Positions 43,889-53,835 of a DNA stretch of 64,000 nt are shown here, piece by piece. This DNA comes from Pseudomonadota bacterium (GTDB taxonomy: Bacteria; Pseudomonadota; Gammaproteobacteria; Burkholderiales; Burkholderiaceae_C), in assembly GCA_021847345.1 (NCBI GenBank), contig JAJZTW010000002.1, positions 91,660-155,659 of the forward strand, in the 5' to 3' direction. Made by a program: the position numbers and the translations under genes. Under the pieces are notes generated by a model that saw nothing but the letters and a program-made list of their open reading frames with translations, was not told where the DNA came from and ran no database searches. Every line of letters starts with the position of its first letter. Within the stretch, counting starts at the first letter, position 1.

Positions 43889-44291
43889 TGCGAAGCTGCG
43901 GTTTCCGGGACGGAGCGGGGGATTTTTCGGGACGCTTTGTGCGTCGCCGCAATTTTCGGGACACTTCGTTCTAGGGAATACCCTATGATCCGGGTTAACC
44001 ATGAGGCACATCATGAAAACCCGTTCGCATTCGTCGTCCCCGATGTTCCCTGCCGCAGCCGCCGTCCTGCCCGGGCTGTGCCGCGGCCTGCTTCCCCCTT
44101 CGTTCACGCAGCAACGCGTGGCGCCGGCGCTGCCGGTCGACGCCGCCGGCGGCCGCCCGGCGCGCGAGGCGCTGCGCGGGCTGCTGCCGTGGCTGCAACG
44201 TGCCCGGGCGCTGAACTCCCTCGGCCTCTGATCCTGCCGCGGGCGTCCTGCGATATTCGCAGGCCGGGTGCGTGCATCCGATAATGCACGC
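43889..44291. other. 403-base gap with three TTTCGGGAC motifs and a TAGGG dyad
   Basis: This stretch has TTTCCGGGACG (43902-43912), TTTCGGGACG (43925-43934) and TTTCGGGACA (43954-43963), then the dyad TAGGGAATACCCTA (43972-43985). It looks like a control region, yet downstream there is only a 72-codon ORF (44013-44231, ATG after GAGG) with an arginine/proline/alanine-rich, unrecognised product that is probably not real or is a remnant. The next solid gene starts at 44292. Confidence 0.5.
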
Positions 44292-45332
44292 ATGCACACC
44301 GTGTTGATCGACGTCTCGGCACTCGATGCCGAGGCCTGGCGCCAGGCCGTGGCAGCGGGAACCCTGGCGCGACTGGGCAGGGCCCTGCGCTCGCACCGGC
44401 CGTGCGCGCGGCAGCCTGGCGACGCGCAAGCGCAGGCGGCATGGCTGAGCCCGGCCGAATGCTGGATGCGGCGCGCGCTCGGGCTCGACGAGCCGGAGAT
44501 GCAGGCCCCCGAGCAGCAGGCGCCTTGGGGCGCGCTGGCCGCCGCCGCGGCCGGGCTGCCGGTGGACGGCTGCGCCTGGGCGCTGGCCTGGCCGGTGCAC
44601 CTGCTGCTGGGGCGCGACAGCCTGCGCCTGCACGACCCCGCGCAACTGCGCCTGGATGCCGACGATGCGCAGCAGCTGCTCGACGCCGTGCAGCCCCTGC
44701 TGCACGAACAGCAGTGGCGCATTCACGTGCTGCACCCCGGACGCTGGCTGCTGGGCCACGATTCGCTGCGCGACGTGCGTACCGCCGACCCGTCGCGCGC
44801 GATCGGGCACAACGCGGCGAGCTGGATGCCCGGCGGCGACGCGGCGGCGCCCTGGCGGCGCCTGCTCACCGAGATGCAGATGGTGTGGATGCAGCACCCG
44901 GTCAACGAACGCCGCAACCGCCAGGGACTGCCCGAGGTCAACGCCGTCTGGCTGCACGGCTGCGGCGTGCTGCCGATGCGTCCGGCGAACCCCTTCGTGC
45001 TCGATGCGGCGCAGGCGCAGCAGTGGGCGCAAGGTTCCTGCGCCTGGCTTGCCGCGCTCGGCGAAGCGCTCGCGGCTATGCCGGCGTCGCGCCATCCCCA
45101 CCCGCTGCATGTGCTTCGCCCGCAGCTGGGCGACGGGCAGACCGCCGACGCCGCGTGCGCCGAGCTCGACGAGCAGGCTGCAGGCTTGCTGCGCCGGGCG
45201 CTGGGCGAGCACGCCGCGGTGCGCGTGGTGCTGGCCGGAGCGCGAGGGTGGGCCGATGTCGAGTTGCGGCGCCCGCGCGCGTGGCATTGGTGGGGCGACG
45301 CCGCCGCGCGCGAGCTGCTCGGCTCCCTCTGA
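44292..45332 (+). CDS. RpfE-like / phosphoglycerate mutase-like conserved protein beside recJ
   Basis: Conserved protein of 346 residues found directly upstream of recJ in many Betaproteobacteria and Xanthomonads, where it is called RpfE or annotated as a phosphoglycerate mutase-like protein. Visible features are an N-terminal MHTVLIDVSALD, GCAWALAWPVHLLLGRDSL, RTADPSRAIGHNAASWMP, QMVWMQHPVNERRNRQGLPE and VNAVWLHGCGVL. No catalytic motif of true mutases is evident and the biochemical role is unknown. I used the ATG at 44292 (MHTVLIDV). It is 14 bases before recJ, consistent with co-transcription. Confidence 0.78.
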   Translation: MHTVLIDVSALDAEAWRQAVAAGTLARLGRALRSHRPCARQPGDAQAQAAWLSPAECWMRRALGLDEPEMQAPEQQAPWGALAAAAAGLPVDGCAWALAWPVHLLLGRDSLRLHDPAQLRLDADDAQQLLDAVQPLLHEQQWRIHVLHPGRWLLGHDSLRDVRTADPSRAIGHNAASWMPGGDAAAPWRRLLTEMQMVWMQHPVNERRNRQGLPEVNAVWLHGCGVLPMRPANPFVLDAAQAQQWAQGSCAWLAALGEALAAMPASRHPHPLHVLRPQLGDGQTADAACAELDEQAAGLLRRALGEHAAVRVVLAGARGWADVELRRPRAWHWWGDAAARELLGSL

Positions 45333-45346
45333 ACAGGCTGGCGAAC

Positions 45347-47068
45347 ATGCAATTCGTTGTCCGGGACCCGTCCCCGCGCACGGTCCATCGCCTGCAAAGC
45401 GCCGGGGTCCACCCGCTGTTGGCGCGCCTTCTCGCCGCGCGCGGGGTGAGCGAGCCCGAGCAGGCGCAGCCGCAGATCAGTGCGTTGCTGCCGCCGCATC
45501 AGCTGCTGCACGCCGACACCGCGGCGCGCGCGCTGGCCGACGCCATCGCGGCCGGCCAGCGCATGTGCGTGGTGGCCGACTACGACTGCGACGGCGCCAC
45601 CGCGTGCGCGGTGGCCTTGCGCGGCCTGCGCATGCTGGGCGCCGACGTCGACTACCTGGTGCCCAACCGCTTCACGACGGGCTACGGCCTGTCACCGGCG
45701 GTGGTCGACCTGGTGGCCGCCCGCCCCGGCGGAGCGCCGCACTGGATCATCACCGTGGACAACGGCATCGCCAGTGTCGACGGCGTGGCGCGGGCCCATG
45801 AACTGGGCATTCGCGTGCTGATCACCGATCACCATCTGCCGGGGGAGCGCCTGCCGGCGGCCGAGGTGATCGTCAACCCCAACCAGCCCGATTGCACCTT
45901 CCCGAGCAAGAACCTGGCCGGGGTGGGGGTCATGTTCTACGTGCTGCTGGCGCTGCGCGCCGAGTTGCGAGCGCGCGGCGCCTTCCCGGCTGCCTCGCAG
46001 CCGCGCCTGGACAGTCTGCTCGACCTGGTCGCGCTGGGCACGGTCGCCGACGTGGTGCGCCTGGACGCCAACAACCGGCTGCTGGTCGCGCACGGGCTGC
46101 GCCGCATGCGCGAAGGGCGCATGCAGCCGGGGGTACGCGCCCTGTTCTCGGCCTGCGCGCGCGAGGCCTCGCACGCAGGAACCTTCGACCTCGGCTTCGG
46201 CCTGGGGCCGCGCATCAACGCGGCCGGGCGTCTGTCGGACATGACGGTGGGCATCGAGTGCCTGAGCACCGACGACGCCGAGCGCGCACTGCAGCTGGCG
46301 CAAAGCCTTGACGGCATCAACCGCGAGCGTCGCGGCATCGAGCAGCGCATGCGCGAGCAGGCGCAGCAGGCGCTCGAGTCCCTGCACGCGCGCGAGGGCA
46401 CGTCGCAGCGCGCGTCGATCAGCCTGTTCTCCGCCGACTGGCACGAGGGCGTGGTGGGCATCGTCGCCGGGCGCCTGAAGGAGCGCCACCATCGCCCCGT
46501 GTTCGTGTTCGCGCCGGGCGGCGACGGACAGTTGCGCGGTTCCGGGAGGTCCATCGCCGGATTTCACCTGCGCGACGCGCTCGACCTGGTCTCCAAGCGC
46601 GAGCCGGGCCTGCTGCTGCGATTCGGCGGTCATGCCGCGGCCGCCGGGTGCAGCATCGGCGCTGCCGGTTTCGAGCGCTTCGCAGCGGCTTTCGAACAGG
46701 TGGCCGCCGAATGGCTTTCGCCCGAGTTGCTGGCGCGCCGGCTCGAGGTCGACGGCGAACTGGACGCGCAGTGGTTCGACGTCGAGGTCGCCGCGCTGCT
46801 GCAGCAACAGGTGTGGGGGCAGGGGTTCGCGCCGCCGCTGTTCGCCAGCGAGGTCGAAGTCGTGCAGCAGTCGCAATTCGGCAACGGTCACCTGCGGGCG
46901 CGCGTTCGCACCGCCGGCCAGCGTGGTGGCGCCCCGCGCGAACTGGTCGCGTGGAACCGCAGCGAATTCCTGCCCGAGCGCGCGCGCGTGGCCTGGCGCC
47001 TGGAGGCCAACACCTGGCAGGGGCGCAGCAGTCCGCGCATGGTGCTCGAGGCGGTCGAGCAGACTTGA
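45347..47068 (+). CDS. recJ: Single-strand DNA exonuclease RecJ
   Basis: 5'-3' single-strand DNA exonuclease used in recombination, mismatch and base-excision repair. The ATG at 45347 gives 573 residues, the family norm; the longer track ORF runs back through the upstream gene in another frame. DHH-family motifs are VVADYDCDGATACAVAL (motif I), VDNGIAS, the signature ITDHHLPG (DHH) and LVALGTVADVV. The DHHA1 domain has FGGHAAAAGCS. The C-terminal OB-fold is present. Confidence 0.96.
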   Translation: MQFVVRDPSPRTVHRLQSAGVHPLLARLLAARGVSEPEQAQPQISALLPPHQLLHADTAARALADAIAAGQRMCVVADYDCDGATACAVALRGLRMLGADVDYLVPNRFTTGYGLSPAVVDLVAARPGGAPHWIITVDNGIASVDGVARAHELGIRVLITDHHLPGERLPAAEVIVNPNQPDCTFPSKNLAGVGVMFYVLLALRAELRARGAFPAASQPRLDSLLDLVALGTVADVVRLDANNRLLVAHGLRRMREGRMQPGVRALFSACAREASHAGTFDLGFGLGPRINAAGRLSDMTVGIECLSTDDAERALQLAQSLDGINRERRGIEQRMREQAQQALESLHAREGTSQRASISLFSADWHEGVVGIVAGRLKERHHRPVFVFAPGGDGQLRGSGRSIAGFHLRDALDLVSKREPGLLLRFGGHAAAAGCSIGAAGFERFAAAFEQVAAEWLSPELLARRLEVDGELDAQWFDVEVAALLQQQVWGQGFAPPLFASEVEVVQQSQFGNGHLRARVRTAGQRGGAPRELVAWNRSEFLPERARVAWRLEANTWQGRSSPRMVLEAVEQT

Positions 47069-47126
47069 TCCACCGCAGGGCGCCGGACTCGGCGCGCGGC
47101 CGGCCAGGCACTATGCTGTGTTCACC

Positions 47127-49733
47127 ATGAAATCGCCGCCGCTCGCTCTTCGCGTTGCCCCCGACTCGGCCTGGGAGCCGAGCGGCCCGGCTGGCTGGCG
47201 CGGCGTGCTCGACGTGATGGATCTGGCGGTCGTGATCGTCGACGGGCGTGCTCCGGAGTTCGCGCTGCTGTATGCGAACCCCGCCTACGCCCGACTCGTC
47301 GGTGATGGCGCCGGCGGCGCCGGCGTTCGCTGGCTGCCGGGAGGCGCCGGGCAGACCGCGGCGTCGCGCGAGGTGCTCGCCGCGCTGGGCGAGGCGAGGG
47401 CATGCTGCGTGGAGCTGCGCCATGCGCGTCCCGACGGTGGCGAGGCGTGGATTTCGCTCAGCCTGTCGCCGCTGCCCGATCCGGCGCGGCCGCGCGCGCG
47501 CCCACGCCATTTCCTCGGGCTGCTGGCCGACGTGACGCAGCGCGCGGGGCAGCAGCGCGAGCTGGAAACGGTGCAGGGCCTGTACCGGGCGTTGCTGGCC
47601 GAGGAGGAACTGGTGCTGGCCGCCGGCGATTTGGGCGACATGCTGCAGCGGGCCTGCGAGCGCCTGGCCGACGCCGGGCTGTTCCGCGCCGTGCTGATCG
47701 GGCGCGCCGGGCAGCATGGCCATGTCGACCTGCTGGCGCAGGCCGGCGAGGCCCATATCGGCGAGGACTGGTACCGGCCGAACGTGCTCGGCGAACACGC
47801 CGAGCGCAGCCTGGCTGCGCGCGCCTGGAACCTGCGCACCTTGCAGTACAGCAATGATTACCTGGCCGATCCGGAAATGTCGCAGTATCGCGAGCATGCT
47901 CGCCAGGCGGGGATCGCATCCGCCGCGATGGTGCCGGTGCCGCGTGGCGGGCATCGCTGGGCCTTGCTCGGCGTGGCCGGAGCCCAGCCAGGCGTGTTCA
48001 CGCCCGCGGTACTGGAGTTGCTGGAACGCGTCGCACGCCTGCTCGGGCATGCACTGGACGCCTTCGACCTGCGGCGGCGCCTGCAGCAGGAGCACCATCA
48101 CATCTCCTGGCTGGCCGAGCACGACCCGCTGACCGGTCTGCTCAACCGTCGCGGGCTGCGCGTGCGCCTGCAGGAACTGCTGTCACAGGCAGACGCGCAG
48201 GGCGGCTTCGTCGCCGTGGGCATCCTGGATTTCGACGACTTCAAGCAGATCAACGACAGCCACGGTCATGCCGCCGGCGATGCGCTGCTGCGCACGGTGG
48301 CGGCGCGCCTGGTGGAGGCGGTGCGCTCGTCGGACATGGTGGCGCGCCTCGGCGGCGACGAGATCGTGCTGGTCATGCAGGGCCTGCTCGCGCGCGAGGA
48401 CCTGGAGCCCGTGCTCGCGCGCATCCGCGACAGCATCGGCGAGCCGATCTCGCTGCCGCCTGGCGAGACCGTCGTTCAGGTGCGCGCGAGCCTCGGGCTG
48501 ACCGTGTACCCGGACGACGCCAGCGACCCCGATGAACTGCTGCGTCACGCCGACCAGGCGCTGTACGTGATCAAGCGCCAGCCGCGGGGCAGCGGCGCGC
48601 CGTTCTGGCGCCTGTACCAGCCCGAGGTCGATCGCGACCAATACCAGCACCTGCGCCTGGTTCGCGAGCGTTTCATGAACGGCGGCCTGCGCGTGCACTA
48701 CCAGCCGGTGGTCGACATGGCGAGCGGGCGCGTGGCCGAGGTGGAGGCACTGGCGCGCCTGGACGACGGCCATGGTCGCCTGATCGGGCCCCTGGATTTC
48801 ATCCACCAGCTCGGGCGTGACGGACTGGTCTCGATGACGGTGGCAGTGCTTCGGCAGGCGGCCACCGACGCGCTGCGCTGGCAGCGCGAACTCGGCCCGG
48901 AGCTGTCGGTCGCCGTCAACATCGACCCGCTGCTGCTGGCCTCCGGCGAGGCGCTGGACACCGTGCGCGAGGTCGCCTCCAGCACCGGGCTGGCGCCCCA
49001 GCGCATGGTGCTGGAACTGCTCGAGCACAACGATTTCCTGTCCTTCGCGTCGGCCCAGGAGACCTTGAGCGCGTTGCGTGCGTTCGGCTGCCGCATCGCC
49101 CTCGACGACGTCGGCAGCGCCTACTCGTCGCTGCTGCGCGTGAAGGAACTGCCGATCGACATCATCAAGCTCGACCAGGCCTTCATCCGCGGGCTTGCCG
49201 ACAATCCGCAGGACCTGCGCTTCGTGCAGAGCCTGGCGCAGCTGGCGCGAGGCCTGGGGGTGGATTTCGTCGCCGAAGGGGCCGAGACTCCGGATATCGT
49301 CGATGCGCTGCGCGCGCTGCGCGTGCCGCAGGCGCAGGGCTGGGGCATCGCCCGCCCGATGCCTGCCGACGCCTTCGCGTCCTGGCTGGCTTCGTGGCAG
49401 CCCCGGCGCCGAGCCTCCTTGCAGACGGGGCTGCTGAGCTGCGTGGCGCAACAGCTGGTGGCGCTCGACACCGACCTGCTGATCGCGCGCCACTACCCGG
49501 ATCCCAAGCCGCCGCTGATCATGAGCCGGGACCCGGCCGACGGTCCGGTGGGGCGCTGGCTGCGGGTCGCCGGCCTGGGTTCCGGGCATCCGGTCTCGAT
49601 GGCCTACGCCGAGCTGTACGCGATGTTCCGCGACTGGATGGCGGCGGGCCCGGATGCCGACGACGCGATGACCCAGTCCGCCCTCGACCACCTGCTGCGC
49701 TGCGCGGGCGACTACCTGCGCGCACAGCGCTGA
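47127..49733 (+). CDS. PAS-GAF-GGDEF-EAL cyclic-di-GMP signalling protein with C-terminal extension
   Basis: Predicted c-di-GMP turnover protein, 868 residues, no clear membrane segment. Order: a PAS-like domain (about 25-145, LAVVIVDGRAPEFALLYAN), a GAF-like domain (about 150-320), a GGDEF domain (about 330-490) and an EAL domain (about 505-760), then ~105 further residues of no recognised family. The GGDEF motif reads LGGDEIVLV, with Ile for Phe. The EAL domain keeps EVEALARL, DDVGSAYSSL, KLDQAFI and AEGAET, so phosphodiesterase activity looks intact. The net activity is unknown. It is preceded by recJ and meets lolD end to end. Confidence 0.88.
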   Translation: MKSPPLALRVAPDSAWEPSGPAGWRGVLDVMDLAVVIVDGRAPEFALLYANPAYARLVGDGAGGAGVRWLPGGAGQTAASREVLAALGEARACCVELRHARPDGGEAWISLSLSPLPDPARPRARPRHFLGLLADVTQRAGQQRELETVQGLYRALLAEEELVLAAGDLGDMLQRACERLADAGLFRAVLIGRAGQHGHVDLLAQAGEAHIGEDWYRPNVLGEHAERSLAARAWNLRTLQYSNDYLADPEMSQYREHARQAGIASAAMVPVPRGGHRWALLGVAGAQPGVFTPAVLELLERVARLLGHALDAFDLRRRLQQEHHHISWLAEHDPLTGLLNRRGLRVRLQELLSQADAQGGFVAVGILDFDDFKQINDSHGHAAGDALLRTVAARLVEAVRSSDMVARLGGDEIVLVMQGLLAREDLEPVLARIRDSIGEPISLPPGETVVQVRASLGLTVYPDDASDPDELLRHADQALYVIKRQPRGSGAPFWRLYQPEVDRDQYQHLRLVRERFMNGGLRVHYQPVVDMASGRVAEVEALARLDDGHGRLIGPLDFIHQLGRDGLVSMTVAVLRQAATDALRWQRELGPELSVAVNIDPLLLASGEALDTVREVASSTGLAPQRMVLELLEHNDFLSFASAQETLSALRAFGCRIALDDVGSAYSSLLRVKELPIDIIKLDQAFIRGLADNPQDLRFVQSLAQLARGLGVDFVAEGAETPDIVDALRALRVPQAQGWGIARPMPADAFASWLASWQPRRRASLQTGLLSCVAQQLVALDTDLLIARHYPDPKPPLIMSRDPADGPVGRWLRVAGLGSGHPVSMAYAELYAMFRDWMAAGPDADDAMTQSALDHLLRCAGDYLRAQR

Positions 49734-49749
49734 CGGCGCGTCCCGCGCT

Positions 49750-50441
<692 letters not shown>

Positions 50442-50445
<4 letters not shown>

Positions 50446-52310
50446 GAGGCATTCTCCTTCGTGGCCTGCGGCCGGTATTCGGGCACGAGGCCGGCCAGCA
50501 GATCCTTCACCGTGGCGCTGTCGGGGTCGCGCATTCCGGCGGCGGCGATTCGCCGCTGCAGCGCCTCCAGGTCCACGCGCGGCCCGTCGACGTCGCCGTG
50601 GCGCGCGACGCGCAACTTGGGGTGCGGCGTGGGCAGCGTGGTCTCGTCGTCGGCCAGCAGTTCCTCGAACAGCTTCTCCCCCGGGCGCAGTCCCGTGAAG
50701 ACGATGGGGATTTCATCCTCGGTCCGCCCGGACAGCCGGATCATCAGACGTGCCAGTTCGACGATGCGCACCGGCTCGCCCATGTCGAGCACGTAGATCT
50801 GCCCGCTTTCGCCCATCAGGGCCGCCTGCAGCACCAGTTGCGCGGCCTCCGGGATGGTCATGAAATACCTGACGATGTCCGGGTGGGTCACGGTGACCGG
50901 TCCGCCCGCAGCGATCTGCTGCGTGAAACGCGGCACCACGCTGCCGCTGGAGCCCAGCACGTTGCCGAAGCGCACCGCCACCATGCGCGTGCCGGCGTGC
51001 TCGTGCGCCAGCACCTGCAGCGCGCGCTCGGCCAGGCGCTTGCTGGCGCCCATGACGTTGGTCGGATTCACCGCCTTGTCGGTGGACACGAGCACGAAGC
51101 GGGCGGCGCCGCACAGCGCGGCGGCGCGCGCGACGTTGACGGTGCCGAGCACGTTGGTGCGCAGCGCCTCGATCGCGTTGTCCTGTTCCATCAGCGGCAC
51201 ATGCTTGTACGCCGCCGCGTGGAACACGAGGGCCGGCCGATGCTGCTCGAACAGCGCGCACATGCGCTGCGCCTCGCGAACGTTGGCGGTGAGGAACACC
51301 ATGGCCATGTCGGGATGCCGGACCTTGAGCTCCTGCTCGAGCTGGTAGATGGCGAACTCCGACACGTCCAGGCAGACCAGGCGGCCGACGCCGAAGCGCG
51401 CGATCTGCCGGCACAGCTCGGAGCCGATGGAGCCTCCGGCGCCGGTGACCAGCACGCACTGGCCGGCCAGCAGCTCGGACAGGCCGCGCACGTCGAGTTC
51501 CACCGCGGCCCGCCCGAGCAGGTCGTCCAGCTCCAGGCTGCGCGGCGTGCCGGAGCGCGTGCCCGTCTGCAGCCAGTCGTCGGCGCGCGGCAGGGTCAGC
51601 AGCGCGAGCCGGGCGTCGCTGGCCTGTTCGAGCAGCAGGCGCCGTGTCGCCGAGCCGGCGGGCGAGGCCACCAGCGCGTGCTGAACGCCGAAGGACCTGG
51701 CCACGTCATCGAGCGAGCGCGGCGGGGCCAGCACGGCAAGGCCCTGCAGGCGCGACCCGGCCTCCGCCGCGATCGGGCTGTACACGCCCAGGGCGCGCCA
51801 TTGGCGAGCCGTGCGCAGGCTCTGCAGCGCGGCCGCGGCATCGTCGATGCTGCCCAGCACCAGCAGGCCGCGCGCGGCCTCGTGGGTGTCGCGCTGGATT
51901 CGCTCGCCGCGCAGGCGGGCTCCCAGGCGCAGCGCCAGCAGCAGGCCCGCGGCGAGCACCGGGTGGATCAGCACGATGGAGCGCGGGAAGTTCGGCACGC
52001 GCATGACCAGCAGCAGCGCCGCCAGGCCGAGCGCGGCCACCGCGCAGGCGCGCGCCAGGCGGCCCACGTCGGCGAGCCCGGCATGGCGCCACGCGGTGCT
52101 GTAGACGCCGAAGCCCGCCAGCGACGCCTCCCACGTCAGCACGCACACCGGCAGCGTGACGGCGATGATGTGGGCCAGGTCCGCCGGCGCGTTGTTGCGC
52201 AGCAGGCTGAAGCGGAACAGGAATGCCGCCAGCCAGGCCAGCGCGACCACCGCCGCGTCGAGCAGCACCGGCAGCCACGCCCGCCGGGACCATACGGCGA
52301 GTCGCTTCAT
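50442..52310 (-). CDS. PglF/WbpM-like UDP-GlcNAc 4,6-dehydratase
   Basis: Membrane-anchored nucleotide-sugar dehydratase, 622 residues. The N-terminal third has four membrane segments (LDAAVVALAWLAAFLFRF and others); a regulatory Rossmann-like part follows (about 140-260). The catalytic SDR domain starts CVLVTGAGGSIGSELCRQI and keeps VSTDKAVNPTNVMGASKRLAE, where Met replaces the usual catalytic Tyr, as in PglF/WbpM. It should make the UDP-4-keto-6-deoxy-GlcNAc used for bacillosamine and legionaminic acid. It overlaps the aminotransferase gene by 4 bases (ATGA) and lolD by 4 bases. Confidence 0.88.
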
Positions 52311-53803
52311 GCGGCGCCCGCCACGGTGCGCAGGCCGCGCAGCACGAGTTCGGCCACGCGCTCGAGCTGCTGCTGGTCCATGTTCGACCCCGACGGCAGG
52401 CACACGCCGCCTTCGAACAGCTCGCGCGAGACATCGCGCTGCGGATCGTGCGGGAAATAGCGGCTGCCGGCGTACAGCGGCTGCAGGTGCATGGGCTTCC
52501 ACACAGGACGCGCCTCGACATTGTGCCGCTCGAGGAAATCGAGCAGCGCGTCGCGGCGTCGCTGGGCCTGCGGCAGCGCCAGCGTGAAGGCCGACAGCCA
52601 GCGCGTGGCGTGATGCCCCGGGGGTTCGTGCATCCAGCGCAGCCCGGGAACCTCGCTCAGCACCCGCGCGTAGTGGGCGAAGATCTCGCGCCGGCGTTCG
52701 ACGCGCTGGCGCAGCACCCTCAGCTGGCCGCGCCCGATTCCGGCGAGCACGTTGCTCAGGCGGTAGTTGTAGCCGTCCTCGACATGCTCGTAATGTCGCG
52801 CCGGCTCGCGCGCCTGGGTGGACAGCTTGCGCGCGTGGGCGATCATGCCCTCGTCGTGTCCGACCAGCATGCCGCCGCCCGACGTGGTGATGATCTTGTT
52901 GCCGTTGAAGGAGAACACGCCGAGCCGGCCGAAGCTGCCGCTGGGCCTGCCGTGCAGGCTGGCGCCGAGGGATTCGGCGGCATCCTCCAGCATCGGCACG
53001 CCGGCGGCGTCGAGCAGCGCGAGCAGCTGGTCCATGTCGGCGCTCAGGCCGTACAGGTTGACCACCACGGCGGCCTTCGGACGCACCCCCTCGCGCTGCA
53101 GCTGCGCCAGCGCCTTGCTCAGCGCGCGCGGCGACATGTTCCAGCCGTCGGGCTCGGAGTCGATGAACACCGGCACGGCGCCGAGCTGGCGGATGGGGTT
53201 GGCGCTGGCCACGAAGGTCAGGCTCGAGCACAGCACGCAGTCGCCGGGGCCGACGCCGAGCAGGCGCAGCCCGAGGTGCAGCGCGGCGGTGCCCGAACTG
53301 GTCGCCGCCGCGTGCGGCACGCCCACGCTGGCCGCCAGCTCGCGCTCGAAGGCGTCGACGTGCGGGCCCAGCGGTGCGATCCAGTTGGTCTCGAAGGCCT
53401 CGCGCACCAGCGTGGCCTCGTCGTCACCCAGGTGCGGCGACGACAGATAGGTGCGGCGGGAGATCTCGCGCCGCGTCACCAGATCGACCACGCGCCCGTC
53501 GTCGTCGATCACCGGGACATGGTCGATGCGGTGCTCGTCCATGCACTGCAGCACCTCGGGCAGCGTGGCCGACAGCCCCACGGTGCGCGGCGCAGCCGCC
53601 GGCAGCGCGGACAGTGCCGTGGAGCCGTCGATTCCGGCCAGCGTGGCGCGCCGCAGGTCGCCGTCGGTGACCGTGCGCAGCAGCCGAGCCGACGGATCGA
53701 CCACCAGCAACACTCCCTGCGCGGTGGCGTCCAGGCGCGCCAGCGCCTGCAGCAGCGTGGTGTCGGGAGCGACGAGCAGGGCTTCGAAATCGTGCGGGTT
53801 CAT
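52307..53803 (-). CDS. LegC/PglE-like aminotransferase fused to an N-terminal CBS pair
   Basis: PLP-dependent DegT/DnrJ-family aminotransferase expected to add the 4-amino group to the UDP-4-keto sugar. Residues 1-118 are a CBS-domain pair: GVLLVVDPSARLLRTVTDGDL and HVPVIDDDGRVVDLVTRREI. Residues 120-498 are the aminotransferase, starting LSSPHLGDDEATLV, with the PLP-binding SSGTAALHLGLR, LEDAAESLGA and the Schiff-base Lys303 in NGNKIITTSGGG. The CBS pair resembles that of PtmE-type nucleotidyltransferases in legionaminic acid clusters. Here it is fused to the aminotransferase. The frame is continuous across the junction. Confidence 0.88.
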   Translation of the reverse strand: MNPHDFEALLVAPDTTLLQALARLDATAQGVLLVVDPSARLLRTVTDGDLRRATLAGIDGSTALSALPAAAPRTVGLSATLPEVLQCMDEHRIDHVPVIDDDGRVVDLVTRREISRRTYLSSPHLGDDEATLVREAFETNWIAPLGPHVDAFERELAASVGVPHAAATSSGTAALHLGLRLLGVGPGDCVLCSSLTFVASANPIRQLGAVPVFIDSEPDGWNMSPRALSKALAQLQREGVRPKAAVVVNLYGLSADMDQLLALLDAAGVPMLEDAAESLGASLHGRPSGSFGRLGVFSFNGNKIITTSGGGMLVGHDEGMIAHARKLSTQAREPARHYEHVEDGYNYRLSNVLAGIGRGQLRVLRQRVERRREIFAHYARVLSEVPGLRWMHEPPGHHATRWLSAFTLALPQAQRRRDALLDFLERHNVEARPVWKPMHLQPLYAGSRYFPHDPQRDVSRELFEGGVCLPSGSNMDQQQLERVAELVLRGLRTVAGAA

Positions 53804-53835
53804 GGTCGGGGCTCGATGCGTTCTTGCCGGCGATG

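Noticed and set aside
44013-44231. 72-codon ORF after the TTTCGGGAC region
   Set aside because: Has a plausible GAGG-ATG start but arginine/proline/alanine-rich sequence with no family; kept only as a remark, not as a gene.
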